DNA from: VBOC01 sp964512655
Lineage (GTDB): Bacteria; Bacteroidota; Ignavibacteria; UBA10030; SZUA-254
DNA: 64,000 nucleotides
Assembly (NCBI GenBank): GCA_964512655.1
Contig: CAZEJT010000002.1
Location: 248,001-312,000, forward strand
Reading direction: 5' to 3'
Below, in pieces: positions 8,379-17,293 of the stretch (position 1 is the first letter of the stretch; the number at the start of each line of letters is the position of its first letter). The notes below the pieces were generated by a model. That model saw nothing but the letters and a program-made list of their open reading frames with translations. It was not told the origin of the DNA and made no database searches. Made by a program: the position numbers and the translations under genes.

Positions 8379-9464
8379 GTGAGAACGATCCCCGTAGAGT
8401 TAGGGGCGCGGACGTACCGGATCCACCTCGGGAGAGGCATCCTCAGGGAGCTCCCCGCGATCGCCTCCTCGCTACGCCTCCCTCCTCCCTTTGCGATCGT
8501 AACCGACCGGAATGTCGCATCCATCCACCTGCAGGCCTGCCTCAGGATCCTGAGCGGCCACCGCGTTGCTTCCACCGTCGTCGTCATGCCGCCCGGAGAA
8601 CGGCAGAAATCGCTCCGGCGCGCGGAGGCCATCGTCACCGCCTTCCTCAAGGCAGGACACCCGCGCGGATCGCCTATCGCCGCGTTCGGTGGAGGAGTTG
8701 TCGGAGACGTCACCGGTTTTGTCGCTGCGACGTACCGACGGGGCTGTCCTCTGATCCAGATACCAACGACGTTTCTCGCCCAGGTCGAAAGCTCCATCGG
8801 AGGGAAAGTAGGGGTGAACCACGCTCTGGCAAAAAATGCGGTCGGCTCGTTCTACCAGCCGGGCGTTGTGCTCTCGGATGTCGCCCTCCTTGCAACCCTG
8901 CCGCGCAGGGAAATTATCTGCGGACTGGGCGAGGTGGCAAAGTATGCGATTCTCGATGCGGACATCCTATCGTTTCTCGAGAGCCATCTCGAATCGGTCA
9001 TGCGGCTCGACCTGAGCGTGCTGGAGGAACTGATCGCACGCTGCAATGCGATCAAGGCGAGGCTCATATCGGAGGATGAGCGTGAGACCGATCCTCGCGG
9101 CGGGAGGAATCTGCTCAATCTCGGCCACAGGATCGGACATGCCCTGGAGCACCTTTCCCGCTTCAGACTCCATCACGGCGAGGCGGTTGTGGTTGGGCTT
9201 CGGCTTGAGCTTGCGGTCGCGAAGGAAGCCGGGATCGCGGACCGTGGGGATTGTGAGAGGATCGGACGATTCCTGGACCGGATCGACTTCCGGCCCCGGC
9301 TGGGGTTCATCCGTCCCGCCCGGCTCATTTCGGCGATCTTCGGCAGAAAGGGAAGAGCGGCTTTTGTGCTTCCCGAGCGCGTGGGTAAGGTTACTTCAAT
9401 CGATTCAATCGAGGCTGGTCTCGTTCTCTCGGTCCTAAAAAGGTCGATGAAGCCCTCTAAATAA
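8379..9464 (+). CDS. aroB: 3-dehydroquinate synthase
   Basis: This enzyme converts DAHP to 3-dehydroquinate using NAD and a divalent metal, the second step of the chorismate pathway. The NAD-binding stretch AFGGGVVGDVTGFVAATYRRG and the IPTTFLAQVESSIGGK loop are clear. Metal ligands are expected in GEVAKYAIL (Glu), NLGHRIGHALEH (His) and HHGEAV (His). The 361-residue length is normal. The start is GTG; the nearest in-frame ATG would remove the first beta strand. The gene closes the aroKB unit and is followed directly by a symmetrical terminator. Confidence 0.95.
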   Translation: MRTIPVELGARTYRIHLGRGILRELPAIASSLRLPPPFAIVTDRNVASIHLQACLRILSGHRVASTVVVMPPGERQKSLRRAEAIVTAFLKAGHPRGSPIAAFGGGVVGDVTGFVAATYRRGCPLIQIPTTFLAQVESSIGGKVGVNHALAKNAVGSFYQPGVVLSDVALLATLPRREIICGLGEVAKYAILDADILSFLESHLESVMRLDLSVLEELIARCNAIKARLISEDERETDPRGGRNLLNLGHRIGHALEHLSRFRLHHGEAVVVGLRLELAVAKEAGIADRGDCERIGRFLDRIDFRPRLGFIRPARLISAIFGRKGRAAFVLPERVGKVTSIDSIEAGLVLSVLKRSMKPSK

Positions 9465-9497
9465 AATGCCCCGGCGAATACTCAACCGGGACATTTT
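9463..9497. terminator. Bidirectional terminator-like hairpin after aroB
   Basis: AAAATG-CCCCGG pairs with CCGGGA-CATTTT around an 11-nt loop, with a single mismatch. The A-tract on one side and T-tract on the other would let it act for either strand. It overlaps the aroB stop codon. Confidence 0.6.
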
Positions 9498-9663
9498 GAC
9501 TGCGAGGCGCACGCGTGCCCCTCACATGCGCCTCCGCCTCCCACTGCAGCCACCCAACGTTCGGGCTCATAGTTAATGTACAACAAAGATACTGCAATGG
9601 GGAGGTCGAAACAATCGGGGAATGCCTGATACTCTGGTTCGAAAAGCCTGACGTCATGGGGAA

Positions 9664-9693
9664 CTGGTGTCACGGTCCATACCGTGACACCAG
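9664..9693 (+). repeat. Family A palindromic repeat, copy A1
   Basis: Arm CTGGTGTCACGGT, loop CCAT, then a perfect complementary 13-bp arm. The same element occurs at 23700, 23770, 25341 and 32659. Confidence 0.9.
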
Positions 9694-9697
9694 CCCC

Positions 9698-9740
9698 GTA
9701 GGCGCCGGCTGTAGGCGCCGGCTGTAGCCGGCGTTCGCTC
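9698..9740 (+). repeat. Family B REP-like repeat, copy B1 (tandem half plus full copy)
   Basis: A truncated GTAGGCGCCGGCT unit is followed directly by a full unit: GTAG, then hairpin CGCCGGCT / loop GT / AGCCGGCG, then TTCGCTC. It begins 4 nt after family A copy A1. Confidence 0.85.
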
Positions 9741-9804
9741 GGGATGCGACGTACGATGGGAATCCGGAGAATTCGGTAGCCGAGGAGCGCAGTGAGGGGT
9801 GGGG

Positions 9805-10449
9805 CTACCTCTCGAGCTGGGTCACTCCTGCGCGGATGGCGTATTTGGTGAGTTCGGCAACGCTATAGATGTCGAGCTTTTCCATGATGTGTTTGCGGTG
9901 CGACTCGACTGTCTTGATGCTCACATGAAGAGTGTGCGCAATCTGTTTGGAAGATTTTCCCTCCGCAATCATTTGAAGCACCTCGCGCTCCTTCGGGGTC
10001 AGCACCGACGATCGCCCGACCGAAAGGTGCTGAACATATTCCTTGACAACCGATCCGGCTACTGCCGGACTGATGTATGTTTGGCGTGACATCACAGTCC
10101 GGATCGCCCTCTCTAACTCCTCGAGCGCACAGTCCTTCAGCAAATAGGCCGACGCCCCCGCCCGGAGCATCTCCGAGACAAACCGTTCGTCGGAATGCAT
10201 GGAGAGAGCGATGATCCTGATCGACGGGTTTTCCTCGAGGATCAGGCGGGTCGCCTCCATTCCGTTCAAATCCGGCATGCTGACGTCCATGATGACGACA
10301 TCGGGATTCAGTTCTTTTGCCAGCCGGACCGCCTCTCTCCCGTTCGCGGCCTGAGCGAGGATTTCCGTCTTCAGTTCGTGGCGGAGAATGCTCCTCAGGC
10401 CCTCGCGCACGATCTTGTGATCGTCCGCTATGATGACCCGGACGTTCAT
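9805..10449 (-). CDS. NarL/FixJ-family response regulator
   Basis: The 214-residue regulator has an N-terminal receiver domain (about 1-120) with acidic pair D9/D10, phospho-acceptor D55 (VIMDVSMPD) and the conserved Lys in YLLKD. A C-terminal LuxR-type helix-turn-helix follows (about 148-210; LTPKEREVLQMIAEGKSSKQIAHTL, then VSIKTVESHRKHIMEKL, read as adjacent motifs). It should bind DNA when phosphorylated. Its start overlaps the sensor kinase stop by 4 nt (ATGA), so the kinase is its evident partner. The target genes are unknown; the secreted protein and lipoprotein upstream in the same run are the first candidates. Confidence 0.93.
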   Translation of the reverse strand: MNVRVIIADDHKIVREGLRSILRHELKTEILAQAANGREAVRLAKELNPDVVIMDVSMPDLNGMEATRLILEENPSIRIIALSMHSDERFVSEMLRAGASAYLLKDCALEELERAIRTVMSRQTYISPAVAGSVVKEYVQHLSVGRSSVLTPKEREVLQMIAEGKSSKQIAHTLHVSIKTVESHRKHIMEKLDIYSVAELTKYAIRAGVTQLER

Positions 10450-13400
10450 CCTTCACGCCCCGCCGCCGGTACCGCATCGTGCGATGCGGGAACATTCATC
10501 ACCACCCTCGTTCCCCGCCCGGGGCTGGAATCGACCTCCAGGGATCCGCCGAGCGAATGGAGCCGCTCGCGGATGTGAAAGAGTCCGAAGCCGTCGTGAC
10601 CGCCCGCATGGTCGTGCAACAGCGAGGAATCGAATCCGCATCCATCGTCCTCGACTTCAACCGAGACGCGGGAATGATCACGGCGGATGCGGATCGATGC
10701 TCGCCCCGCCCCGGCATGCTTGACGACATTGACGATCGCTTCGCGTACGGCATGGAACAGAAGGATGCTGAGGTCGGCGTCGAGAACGGGCTGGTGCGAA
10801 GAATCTTCCAGCCGGATTTCGATCTGGTGCCGCTCCCGCATCCGGCTGCAGAGCCAATCCACTGCGGCGGCAAGGCCCAGCTCGTGCAGAATCGGGGGGC
10901 TCAACTCGAGCGTCAGGCGCCTTGTTTCAGTAATCGACTGCTCGATCATCCCGAGGACATCCCTCAGGCGGGCGTCCGAGCCCTTCAACCGCGCGGTGCG
11001 CTGAACGGAGCCGAGTTTGATCTTGCAGAACGCAAGCGTTTGCGCGATCGAATCATGAAGATAGGCCGAGAGCCGGCGCCGTTCACGCTCCTCGGTCGTC
11101 GAGAGATCCGAGGCGAGCAGGCGGAGCTTTTCCTGATATGCAATGAGGTTGCGCTCGGCAAGCTCACGCGCAGCGATTTGCCGCTTCAGAGACGAAATGG
11201 TGCTTGAGAGCTCTTCGGTTCTCTCCCGTACCTGCTCCTCAAGCCGCTCCTTCAATTCCCACAGCTCCTGCTGGGCCCTGTTTCGCTCGAGTACCTCCTT
11301 CAGAAGACTCTCGTTCGTATGAGCGAGCTCGCGGGTTCTCTCCTCGATTTTCATCTCAAGCATTTCATTGCGCCGGCGGACAGTGGACATCCTCGCGCGG
11401 TACCCCGCCGCTGCGGCTGCGACGAGTGTAAGAACAGCCGCGGAGCGAAACCACCACGTCCTCCGGAACGGCGGCTCGATGATGAACCGGAAGACAGCTT
11501 CCTCCTCGCTCCAGACGCCGTCGTTATTGCTTCCTTTGAGCCGGAGCGAGTATTCGCCGGGTTCGATATTGGTATAACTCCCGTACCGCCTGCTCCCCGA
11601 ATAGACCCAGTCGTTGTCGAACCCGTCGAGCTTGTAGGCGTATCGGTTCTTTTCAGGCCGCGTGTAATCGAGTGCCGCGAACTCAAATGATATGCCGTTA
11701 TCCTCGTAGTCGAGCCGGACCGGATCCGCTCGTGAGTACCACACAGCGGGAAGTTTTTCCCTGTCCTTGATTTTCAGGTACGTCACAACGACAGGAGGAA
11801 TGTGCCGGTTTTCCCGCAGGCTCTCGGGATAAAAACTTGTCAGGCCGTCCATTCCCCCGAAGAACATCTCTCCGGCGGGGCTTCTGTACGAGGCCCATTC
11901 ATTGAACTCATTCCCCTGGAGGCCGTCGGCTATGTCAAAATTCTTCACGGCGCGCGTCTGCGGGTTTACCATCGCTATCCCCCTGTTCGTGCTGATCCAG
12001 AGGCTTCCAGTCGCATCTTCGAGGACTCCGCACACGAGATCGTTCGCAAGGCCGTCCGCGCACGTGAAGCGGCTCCAGGACATTGTCTCCGGGTCGAGCA
12101 CGTTCAATCCACCCTCCGTTCCGATATAGAGTTTGCGATCCCGGCCGGGGAGGATCGACAAAATCCTGTCGTCACAGAGGCCTGCAGAATCGCCTCTCAC
12201 AGAATGGAACGTCACGGACCTTCCGGTCTTCTGATCGAGCTCGGTAAGTCCTTCGTAGGTGCCGAACCATATCCGGCCCTCTCTGTCCTCCTCGATCTCC
12301 TGGACCGCCTCACTCCACACCCTCGCACTCGGGGCGGGAAGTTCGTCCTGCGCCAGATACCGCTCCTTCGCCGGATCAAAAACGGCGGCACCTCCATACG
12401 TCGCCAGCCAGATCATGCCGTTCGCAGCTCTGCAAAGCGCGACGACGGTATTCCTCCCCGAGTAGAGCGAATCGGGCGCCGGGCGGAGAAACCTCCTGAA
12501 TGTCCCGGTTCTCATGTCAAATCGATTGAGCCCTCCCCCCCATGTTCCGAGCCAGAGAGCGCCGGATGGTTCCCCGAGGAGGGCCATGACGCTGTTGTTT
12601 CCCAGGCTCCGGAGGTTGGATGGATCGTGGCGGTAATGCACCCACTTTCCCGAATGTCTATCGATCCCGTCGAGGCCCCCGTTCGATCCCACCCACAGCA
12701 TCCCGTTCCGGCCGCACAGCATGCTCCACACCTTGTTATCGCTCAGGGAGTTCTCCCGGTAGGGAATGTGCGTGTAGTTCCTGAACTGCTTCCCGTACCT
12801 GCAATACTTGTTCAGACCCCGCTTCGTCCCGAACCAGACGACGCCGCCCGCGTCGGCAATGGACATCACGGCTTCGTCGCTCAATGATCCGGGATCCCCG
12901 GGAGGCCCTCCGGCCCGATGAAAAGCGTCGGCGACGGGATCGTATCTCTGCAGACCCTCGTCGGTCCCTGCCCAGAGAGTCCCTGAACGGTCCTCGTAGA
13001 CACAGAAGATGTAGTTCGAGTAGATGTTCCGTGAGTGTACTCCGAAGAGGTAGCGCTGAAACTTTCCTGTTCCGGGGTCGAGCCTGTTCAGGCCGAAGGC
13101 GGTGCCGACCCAAAGGTTTCCCCGGCTGTCGCCGAAGAGGCATTGGACGCTGTTGTTGCTGAGCGAGGTTCGATCCGAGGGGTCGTGATGCAGGCGGAGC
13201 GTGGCGCCGCCGGCGGGGTCGAGGCCGAATAGTCCCCGGCCGCGTGTCCCTATCCACACCCGGCCGTCTCTTCCGCGGCAGAGCGCAAGCACCGTGTCGC
13301 GGTTCGATGTGCGTGGGTCGAATTCCACCGGGAAAAACCGAAACGAGCGGCTCTCAACGCCGGTCAGCCCGCCGCCGTACGTGCCCACGAGAAGTCCGCC

Positions 13401-13844
13401 CTCGGTCCCGGGGCATATCGAGGAGATGAAGTTGCTCCCCGGACCGCGAGTGAATGTGCGGAACGTTTCCGTCCTGCTGTCGAAGAGGTTCAGCCCGTGT
13501 TGAGTTCCGATCCACAGAGCCCCCTGGGGATCTTCGTAGAGAGCAGTGATATAGTTATCGGAGATGGTGGTCGAGTCGGAGGGAGAATGCCGGTATACCC
13601 TGAAGGCGTACCCGTCGTACCTGTTCAGCCCATCCTGCGTGCCGAACCAGATGAAACCGGCTTTGTCCTCGAGCATGCAGTTGACGTCGGACTGGGAGAG
13701 CCCCTGCCCGATGGAGACGTGATCGAACTCGATTCTTCCGTCCTGGCCCTTGGCCGGCCGGGCGGGAAAAACACTCGCGGCAAGGCAGGCCAACACTACA
13801 AGCCCGCCGGGCCGCATCGAGCCCGCGGATGTGAATGGAATCAT
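10446..13844 (-). CDS. Membrane sensor histidine kinase with periplasmic beta-propeller (HTCS-like sensor, NarX-type kinase)
   Basis: The 1,132-residue protein starts with a signal peptide. About 680 residues of two-component regulator propeller repeats follow (for example GFIWFGTQDGLNRYDGY and GALWIGTQHGLNLFD), probably two seven-bladed propellers. Next are a Y_Y_Y-type Ig-like domain (about 725-790), one transmembrane helix (about 800-822) and a long coiled coil (about 825-910). A HisKA_3 dimerisation domain carries the phospho-acceptor His in LHDSIAQTL (about residue 930). A HATPase_c domain runs from about 1030 to the end, with N-box REAIVNVVKHAG and G-box DGCGF. The sensor half matches the hybrid two-component systems of Bacteroidota, which sense polysaccharide fragments. 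Here there is no fused receiver or AraC domain; the output is the separate NarL-type regulator. Confidence 0.92.
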   Translation of the reverse strand: MIPFTSAGSMRPGGLVVLACLAASVFPARPAKGQDGRIEFDHVSIGQGLSQSDVNCMLEDKAGFIWFGTQDGLNRYDGYAFRVYRHSPSDSTTISDNYITALYEDPQGALWIGTQHGLNLFDSRTETFRTFTRGPGSNFISSICPGTEGGLLVGTYGGGLTGVESRSFRFFPVEFDPRTSNRDTVLALCRGRDGRVWIGTRGRGLFGLDPAGGATLRLHHDPSDRTSLSNNSVQCLFGDSRGNLWVGTAFGLNRLDPGTGKFQRYLFGVHSRNIYSNYIFCVYEDRSGTLWAGTDEGLQRYDPVADAFHRAGGPPGDPGSLSDEAVMSIADAGGVVWFGTKRGLNKYCRYGKQFRNYTHIPYRENSLSDNKVWSMLCGRNGMLWVGSNGGLDGIDRHSGKWVHYRHDPSNLRSLGNNSVMALLGEPSGALWLGTWGGGLNRFDMRTGTFRRFLRPAPDSLYSGRNTVVALCRAANGMIWLATYGGAAVFDPAKERYLAQDELPAPSARVWSEAVQEIEEDREGRIWFGTYEGLTELDQKTGRSVTFHSVRGDSAGLCDDRILSILPGRDRKLYIGTEGGLNVLDPETMSWSRFTCADGLANDLVCGVLEDATGSLWISTNRGIAMVNPQTRAVKNFDIADGLQGNEFNEWASYRSPAGEMFFGGMDGLTSFYPESLRENRHIPPVVVTYLKIKDREKLPAVWYSRADPVRLDYEDNGISFEFAALDYTRPEKNRYAYKLDGFDNDWVYSGSRRYGSYTNIEPGEYSLRLKGSNNDGVWSEEEAVFRFIIEPPFRRTWWFRSAAVLTLVAAAAAGYRARMSTVRRRNEMLEMKIEERTRELAHTNESLLKEVLERNRAQQELWELKERLEEQVRERTEELSSTISSLKRQIAARELAERNLIAYQEKLRLLASDLSTTEERERRRLSAYLHDSIAQTLAFCKIKLGSVQRTARLKGSDARLRDVLGMIEQSITETRRLTLELSPPILHELGLAAAVDWLCSRMRERHQIEIRLEDSSHQPVLDADLSILLFHAVREAIVNVVKHAGAGRASIRIRRDHSRVSVEVEDDGCGFDSSLLHDHAGGHDGFGLFHIRERLHSLGGSLEVDSSPGRGTRVVMNVPASHDAVPAAGREG

Positions 13845-13901
13845 TGTGTGCGCTCCCTTCCTCCCGGTTTTACCCCAACCCGTCTCCCCTCTCCTGCACC
13901 C

Positions 13902-16900
13902 TCAGCGGGTGAGGATCATCTTCACCGTAGAGGTGAATACCGGCTTCCCCTCTTTGACAACGCTCAGGCGGCAGAAATACACTCCGCTTGCCGCGGGGTT
14001 CTCATTTCCCTCTCTTCCGTCCCACCTTGCGCGGTATCTGCCGGCGCTCTGATCCTCATCGACGAGCGTCCTCACCTCCTGGCCCGCGGCATTGTAGAGT
14101 CGGAGTTGGGTGTGCGCGGGTTCGGTCAGCACATATTCAATCGAGGTAGTCGGATTGAAGGGGTTCGGGTAGTTCTGACTCAGAGCATACGCCGAAGGAA
14201 GAGACCGCGGATCCGTTCCTCCCCGGTAGGCGACCGCAAATGTACCGAGCGACGGCACCCGGGCCGTGACCATGTTCGTGGCGGGATCCACGCGGCTTTC
14301 AACGGGAACCCAGCCGGAACCGGATAGGCGGACGATCGAGAGTACACCCTCCCTCCCTCGTTCCACCCGTGCCGGGTCGTAGCGCAGGGATACTTCAAGC
14401 GGCACAGCAAAGTCACGGCCCGGTCCAGCGGCGTATGGCACGCTCAGCAGATCGCCATTCGGCGCATCGCCCGTCATCATCGTGAAGTAGGTGTCATCGG
14501 TGAGAGCCTCTGCGGGGACGGAGATCGAGGCGTTTCCGTCCAGGCTCGTGATCATCCCCGGAGCTCCCGCTTTCAGAAGAGTGACTCCAAACGTTCGCTG
14601 GGCTGTGAGGGTGTTCCCTCCGGGGTCCAGAGCTGACACATTGATGGAAATGCTTCCGCTCGCAGTGAACTGGTACGAGCCACGGTACACACCTGAGGGC
14701 GACGTCTGCACCACCGTTGGGTAGCTGGTTCCGCTTGCCGCCGTCACCTGCAGCACGGGAAGCGACGTCAGCGCGGTATCCGACGTTACGATGATGTCGG
14801 AGAACTGAGAGAGGACGGGATTCTGGTGCACGGAGATTGACAGATGAACATGCGCGGCGACGTTGATAGGTCCGGTGGTCTTAAACACTCCTCGCCCGTG
14901 TGTTGCTGCGAAGAGGTACTCGTCTCCCCGCAGCGCGAGAGCCGCGACAGAAACATTTGCAAGCCCGCTGTTCTGCTGGATCCAGTTGGTCCCGTTGTTC
15001 ACGCTCTCGAAGACCCCGAGATCTGTACCGATGATCCAGTGCCCCGTATTCGAGGGGTCGATCACGACTGCGTTAACCGGTAGATCCGGGAGATCCCCGC
15101 TTATGTTGGTCCACGACGTCCCGCGGTTAGAGGTCCTGAAGACATGTCCTGCTCCGTATCCAGAATAGGCTACGAGCGCGCGGTCGCTGTTGGCGGGATC
15201 GACCGCGATGGATTTCACGTACAAGTTTGGTAGAGGAGCCTTGGTCAGATCTGTCCACGAGCTCCCCGTGTTCGTAGTGACCTGTACTTTGGATGTCGAA
15301 GTAGAACTCCCGCTCGTCCCGACATAAATGGTCGATTGAGAAGTTTTTGCCACCGCGATCGCCGAAATGACCGCGCCGGTACCCCCGACGCTCCCCGACC
15401 CGTCGCCGGTCAGATCGCTGCTGGCGCTCGTCCAGGAGCCGGCGCCATTGACCGTCCGCCACATCCTGTAGGTGCCGGCATAGAGGATCAGCGAGTTGGA
15501 AGGGTCCATCGTGATCGGCGCGATAAATTCACAGCGGTCGGAAGTGCCGTCCGCGAGTGTGTTCCCCGTCGTGGGGATTCCGCTCATCGCCTTCGTCCAC
15601 GAGTTCGGGGCGCCGGAGCTCGTCGACTTCAGTATGCTCAGATAGACGTACTCCGAGTACACGGTCGTTGGCGTCACGAAGTCCACCGCCGTCGCACCCC
15701 CGTCGCCCGGAATAGAGACAGACCATGCCGGCGGTGAGGTTGAGCGGAGCGTGCCGTTGTCCTGAGTACCGCCATAGTAGATATCGGCTGTGGGGTGGAC
15801 AGCGCCGCTGTAAAATTGCGTGATCGCTAGATTGTTGTTGATCGCCGAGAATGACGCCCCGCGGTCAGTCGTCTTGAACATCCCCCCGTCATTCCCGAAA
15901 TAGATGATGGCGGGGTTCCCCGGGGTGAAGGCGATTGCGTGCTGATCCACGTGAACGTACGGCGTGCCGTATCCGTCGCTGATCCTGCTGAAGCTCGTCC
16001 CGCCATTTGTGGATTTGAACAGGTTGATGCCGCCCGTGTACACCATGCTTGAGTCGGTCGGATCGACCGCAATGAAATTATTATACCATCCCTGTCCCCC
16101 CAGATGCGTGCCGCTGACGGCTGAAGAGTTATCATATGGAGTCTGCACCGCAAACCACGTCGCCCCGCCGTTGGTCGTTTTCTGGATGCTGTGCGTGAAG
16201 TAGTTTGAGTCGGCAAGGCAGGCATAGAGGATCGAAGGAGAGCTCTGCGATAGTGCCAGACTGATCCTGCCGTACTTCGTGGCAGGAGAAGGAAAGCCGC
16301 CCGCGAGCTTTGACCAATTGGCTCCTCCGTTCGTGCTCTTGTACACGCCGTCTGTCACAAACAGACCGAAGGAGGCGTAGAGAGTGTTGTAATTCGTGGG
16401 GTCGGCGACGAGATCGAGGCATCCCGACGACGTGGTGGAGATCGTAAGCTTGGACCAGCTTGCCCCCGCGTTGGTCGTTTTCCATATGCCCCCGAGGAGC
16501 GCGGCGTAGAGGGTGTTATGGTCGTCTCCGCGAATGAGGAGTTTGGAAATGTAATAGTAGAAATTCGGGGAGGCGGCCCCCGCGAAATTTGTCAACAGGG
16601 TCCATGTCGATCCGCCGTCTGTGGTCTTGAGAACGCCTGCACCCCGGAGTGCGTCGACGTTGAAATACGCCTCCCCCGTCCCTGCATAAATCGTGTTTGT
16701 GTCGACGGGATCCATTACCATCGTCCCGATCACAAGGTTCGCTGCGGCGTCGCTTGTTGGAAACCATGACGCTCCCGCGTTTGTGCTCTTCCAGATTCCG
16801 CCGCTGACCGATCCGCAGTACACCGTGTTCGGGTTGAGGGGATTGACCAGGATGGAGCGCACCCTGCCCCCGATCGCAGTTGGCCCGACGGAATTCCATG

Positions 16901-17270
16901 CCACAGAGCTCTGAGAAGCGGGTTTCTTGAAGTCATTCCTGGCGATCTGAGCAAGAGCCTTCTCCCGCCAATCCAGCGGAATCGAACCTGTAGGATACGC
17001 GCGCTGGTCGTTATACCAGCGAAGAGCCTCGAGGGCGTGCGTGGCTTCCATCTCGGGCCGTTCCGTCCCTCCAACGGCGGTGGGCTGCGGCTGTATGGGG
17101 CGTAGCTCTCCAGAGGTTGTAGGCGCCGGCTTTAGCCGGCGTGACTCCATCGTTGTAGGCGCCGGCTTTAGCCGCCGTGACTCGATGTTCGGAGAGTATC
17201 GAAGGACAATCACGAACGCCAGAAGAAACGCGATGGAAGCGGCTACCGTGAGAAACACTCTGGAATTCAT
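13902..17270 (-). CDS. Secreted BNR/sortilin-like beta-propeller protein with C-terminal sorting domain
   Basis: The 1,122-residue product has an N-terminal signal or anchor helix. Many Asp-box/BNR-type repeats follow (IWKSTNAGASW, VLKTTDGGSTW, IQKTTNGGATW), forming one or two large propellers up to about residue 830. Ig-like segments come next, and the last 95 residues form a sorting domain (ALSQNYPNPFNPTTSIEY, then LRLYNAAGQEV, ending VYFCRL...VKMILTR). Such domains direct type IX-like secretion in the FCB group. Substrate or enzymatic activity cannot be assigned. I placed the start at the ATG before the hydrophobic helix; an 18-residue longer form lacks a good start. Residues about 31-52 are encoded by two REP-like repeats. 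The sensor kinase follows 57 nt downstream on the same strand. Confidence 0.85.
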   Translation of the reverse strand: MNSRVFLTVAASIAFLLAFVIVLRYSPNIESRRLKPAPTTMESRRLKPAPTTSGELRPIQPQPTAVGGTERPEMEATHALEALRWYNDQRAYPTGSIPLDWREKALAQIARNDFKKPASQSSVAWNSVGPTAIGGRVRSILVNPLNPNTVYCGSVSGGIWKSTNAGASWFPTSDAAANLVIGTMVMDPVDTNTIYAGTGEAYFNVDALRGAGVLKTTDGGSTWTLLTNFAGAASPNFYYYISKLLIRGDDHNTLYAALLGGIWKTTNAGASWSKLTISTTSSGCLDLVADPTNYNTLYASFGLFVTDGVYKSTNGGANWSKLAGGFPSPATKYGRISLALSQSSPSILYACLADSNYFTHSIQKTTNGGATWFAVQTPYDNSSAVSGTHLGGQGWYNNFIAVDPTDSSMVYTGGINLFKSTNGGTSFSRISDGYGTPYVHVDQHAIAFTPGNPAIIYFGNDGGMFKTTDRGASFSAINNNLAITQFYSGAVHPTADIYYGGTQDNGTLRSTSPPAWSVSIPGDGGATAVDFVTPTTVYSEYVYLSILKSTSSGAPNSWTKAMSGIPTTGNTLADGTSDRCEFIAPITMDPSNSLILYAGTYRMWRTVNGAGSWTSASSDLTGDGSGSVGGTGAVISAIAVAKTSQSTIYVGTSGSSTSTSKVQVTTNTGSSWTDLTKAPLPNLYVKSIAVDPANSDRALVAYSGYGAGHVFRTSNRGTSWTNISGDLPDLPVNAVVIDPSNTGHWIIGTDLGVFESVNNGTNWIQQNSGLANVSVAALALRGDEYLFAATHGRGVFKTTGPINVAAHVHLSISVHQNPVLSQFSDIIVTSDTALTSLPVLQVTAASGTSYPTVVQTSPSGVYRGSYQFTASGSISINVSALDPGGNTLTAQRTFGVTLLKAGAPGMITSLDGNASISVPAEALTDDTYFTMMTGDAPNGDLLSVPYAAGPGRDFAVPLEVSLRYDPARVERGREGVLSIVRLSGSGWVPVESRVDPATNMVTARVPSLGTFAVAYRGGTDPRSLPSAYALSQNYPNPFNPTTSIEYVLTEPAHTQLRLYNAAGQEVRTLVDEDQSAGRYRARWDGREGNENPAASGVYFCRLSVVKEGKPVFTSTVKMILTR
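17118..17178 (+). repeat. Family B REP-like repeat pair inside a coding region, copy B2
   Basis: Two units of TGTAG plus hairpin CGCCGGCT / TT / AGCCGGCG lie 36 nt apart, which preserves the reading frame of the overlapping gene. The second unit has one uncompensated arm change (AGCCGCCG). On the minus strand they encode the repeated peptide ESRRLKPAPTT. Confidence 0.85.
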
Positions 17271-17293
17271 GGCTTCATGAGGAAGTTGTAGGG

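Larger units (their letters stand above)
9498..9804. other. Intergenic region with repeats and inverted repeats
   Basis: I see no gene here. It holds one family A palindrome, a tandem family B repeat, and an 8-bp inverted repeat GAGGCGCA/TGCGCCTC (9504-9534). A 7-bp inverted repeat, GGTAGCC/GGCTACC (9775-9809), spans the stop codon of the response regulator gene. An open frame of about 70 codons in this stretch looks like a by-product of the repeats. Confidence 0.6.

Noticed and set aside
9630..9660. GGTTCGAAAAGCC as the T-arm of a tRNA
   Set aside because: No acceptor, D or anticodon stem can be formed around it.
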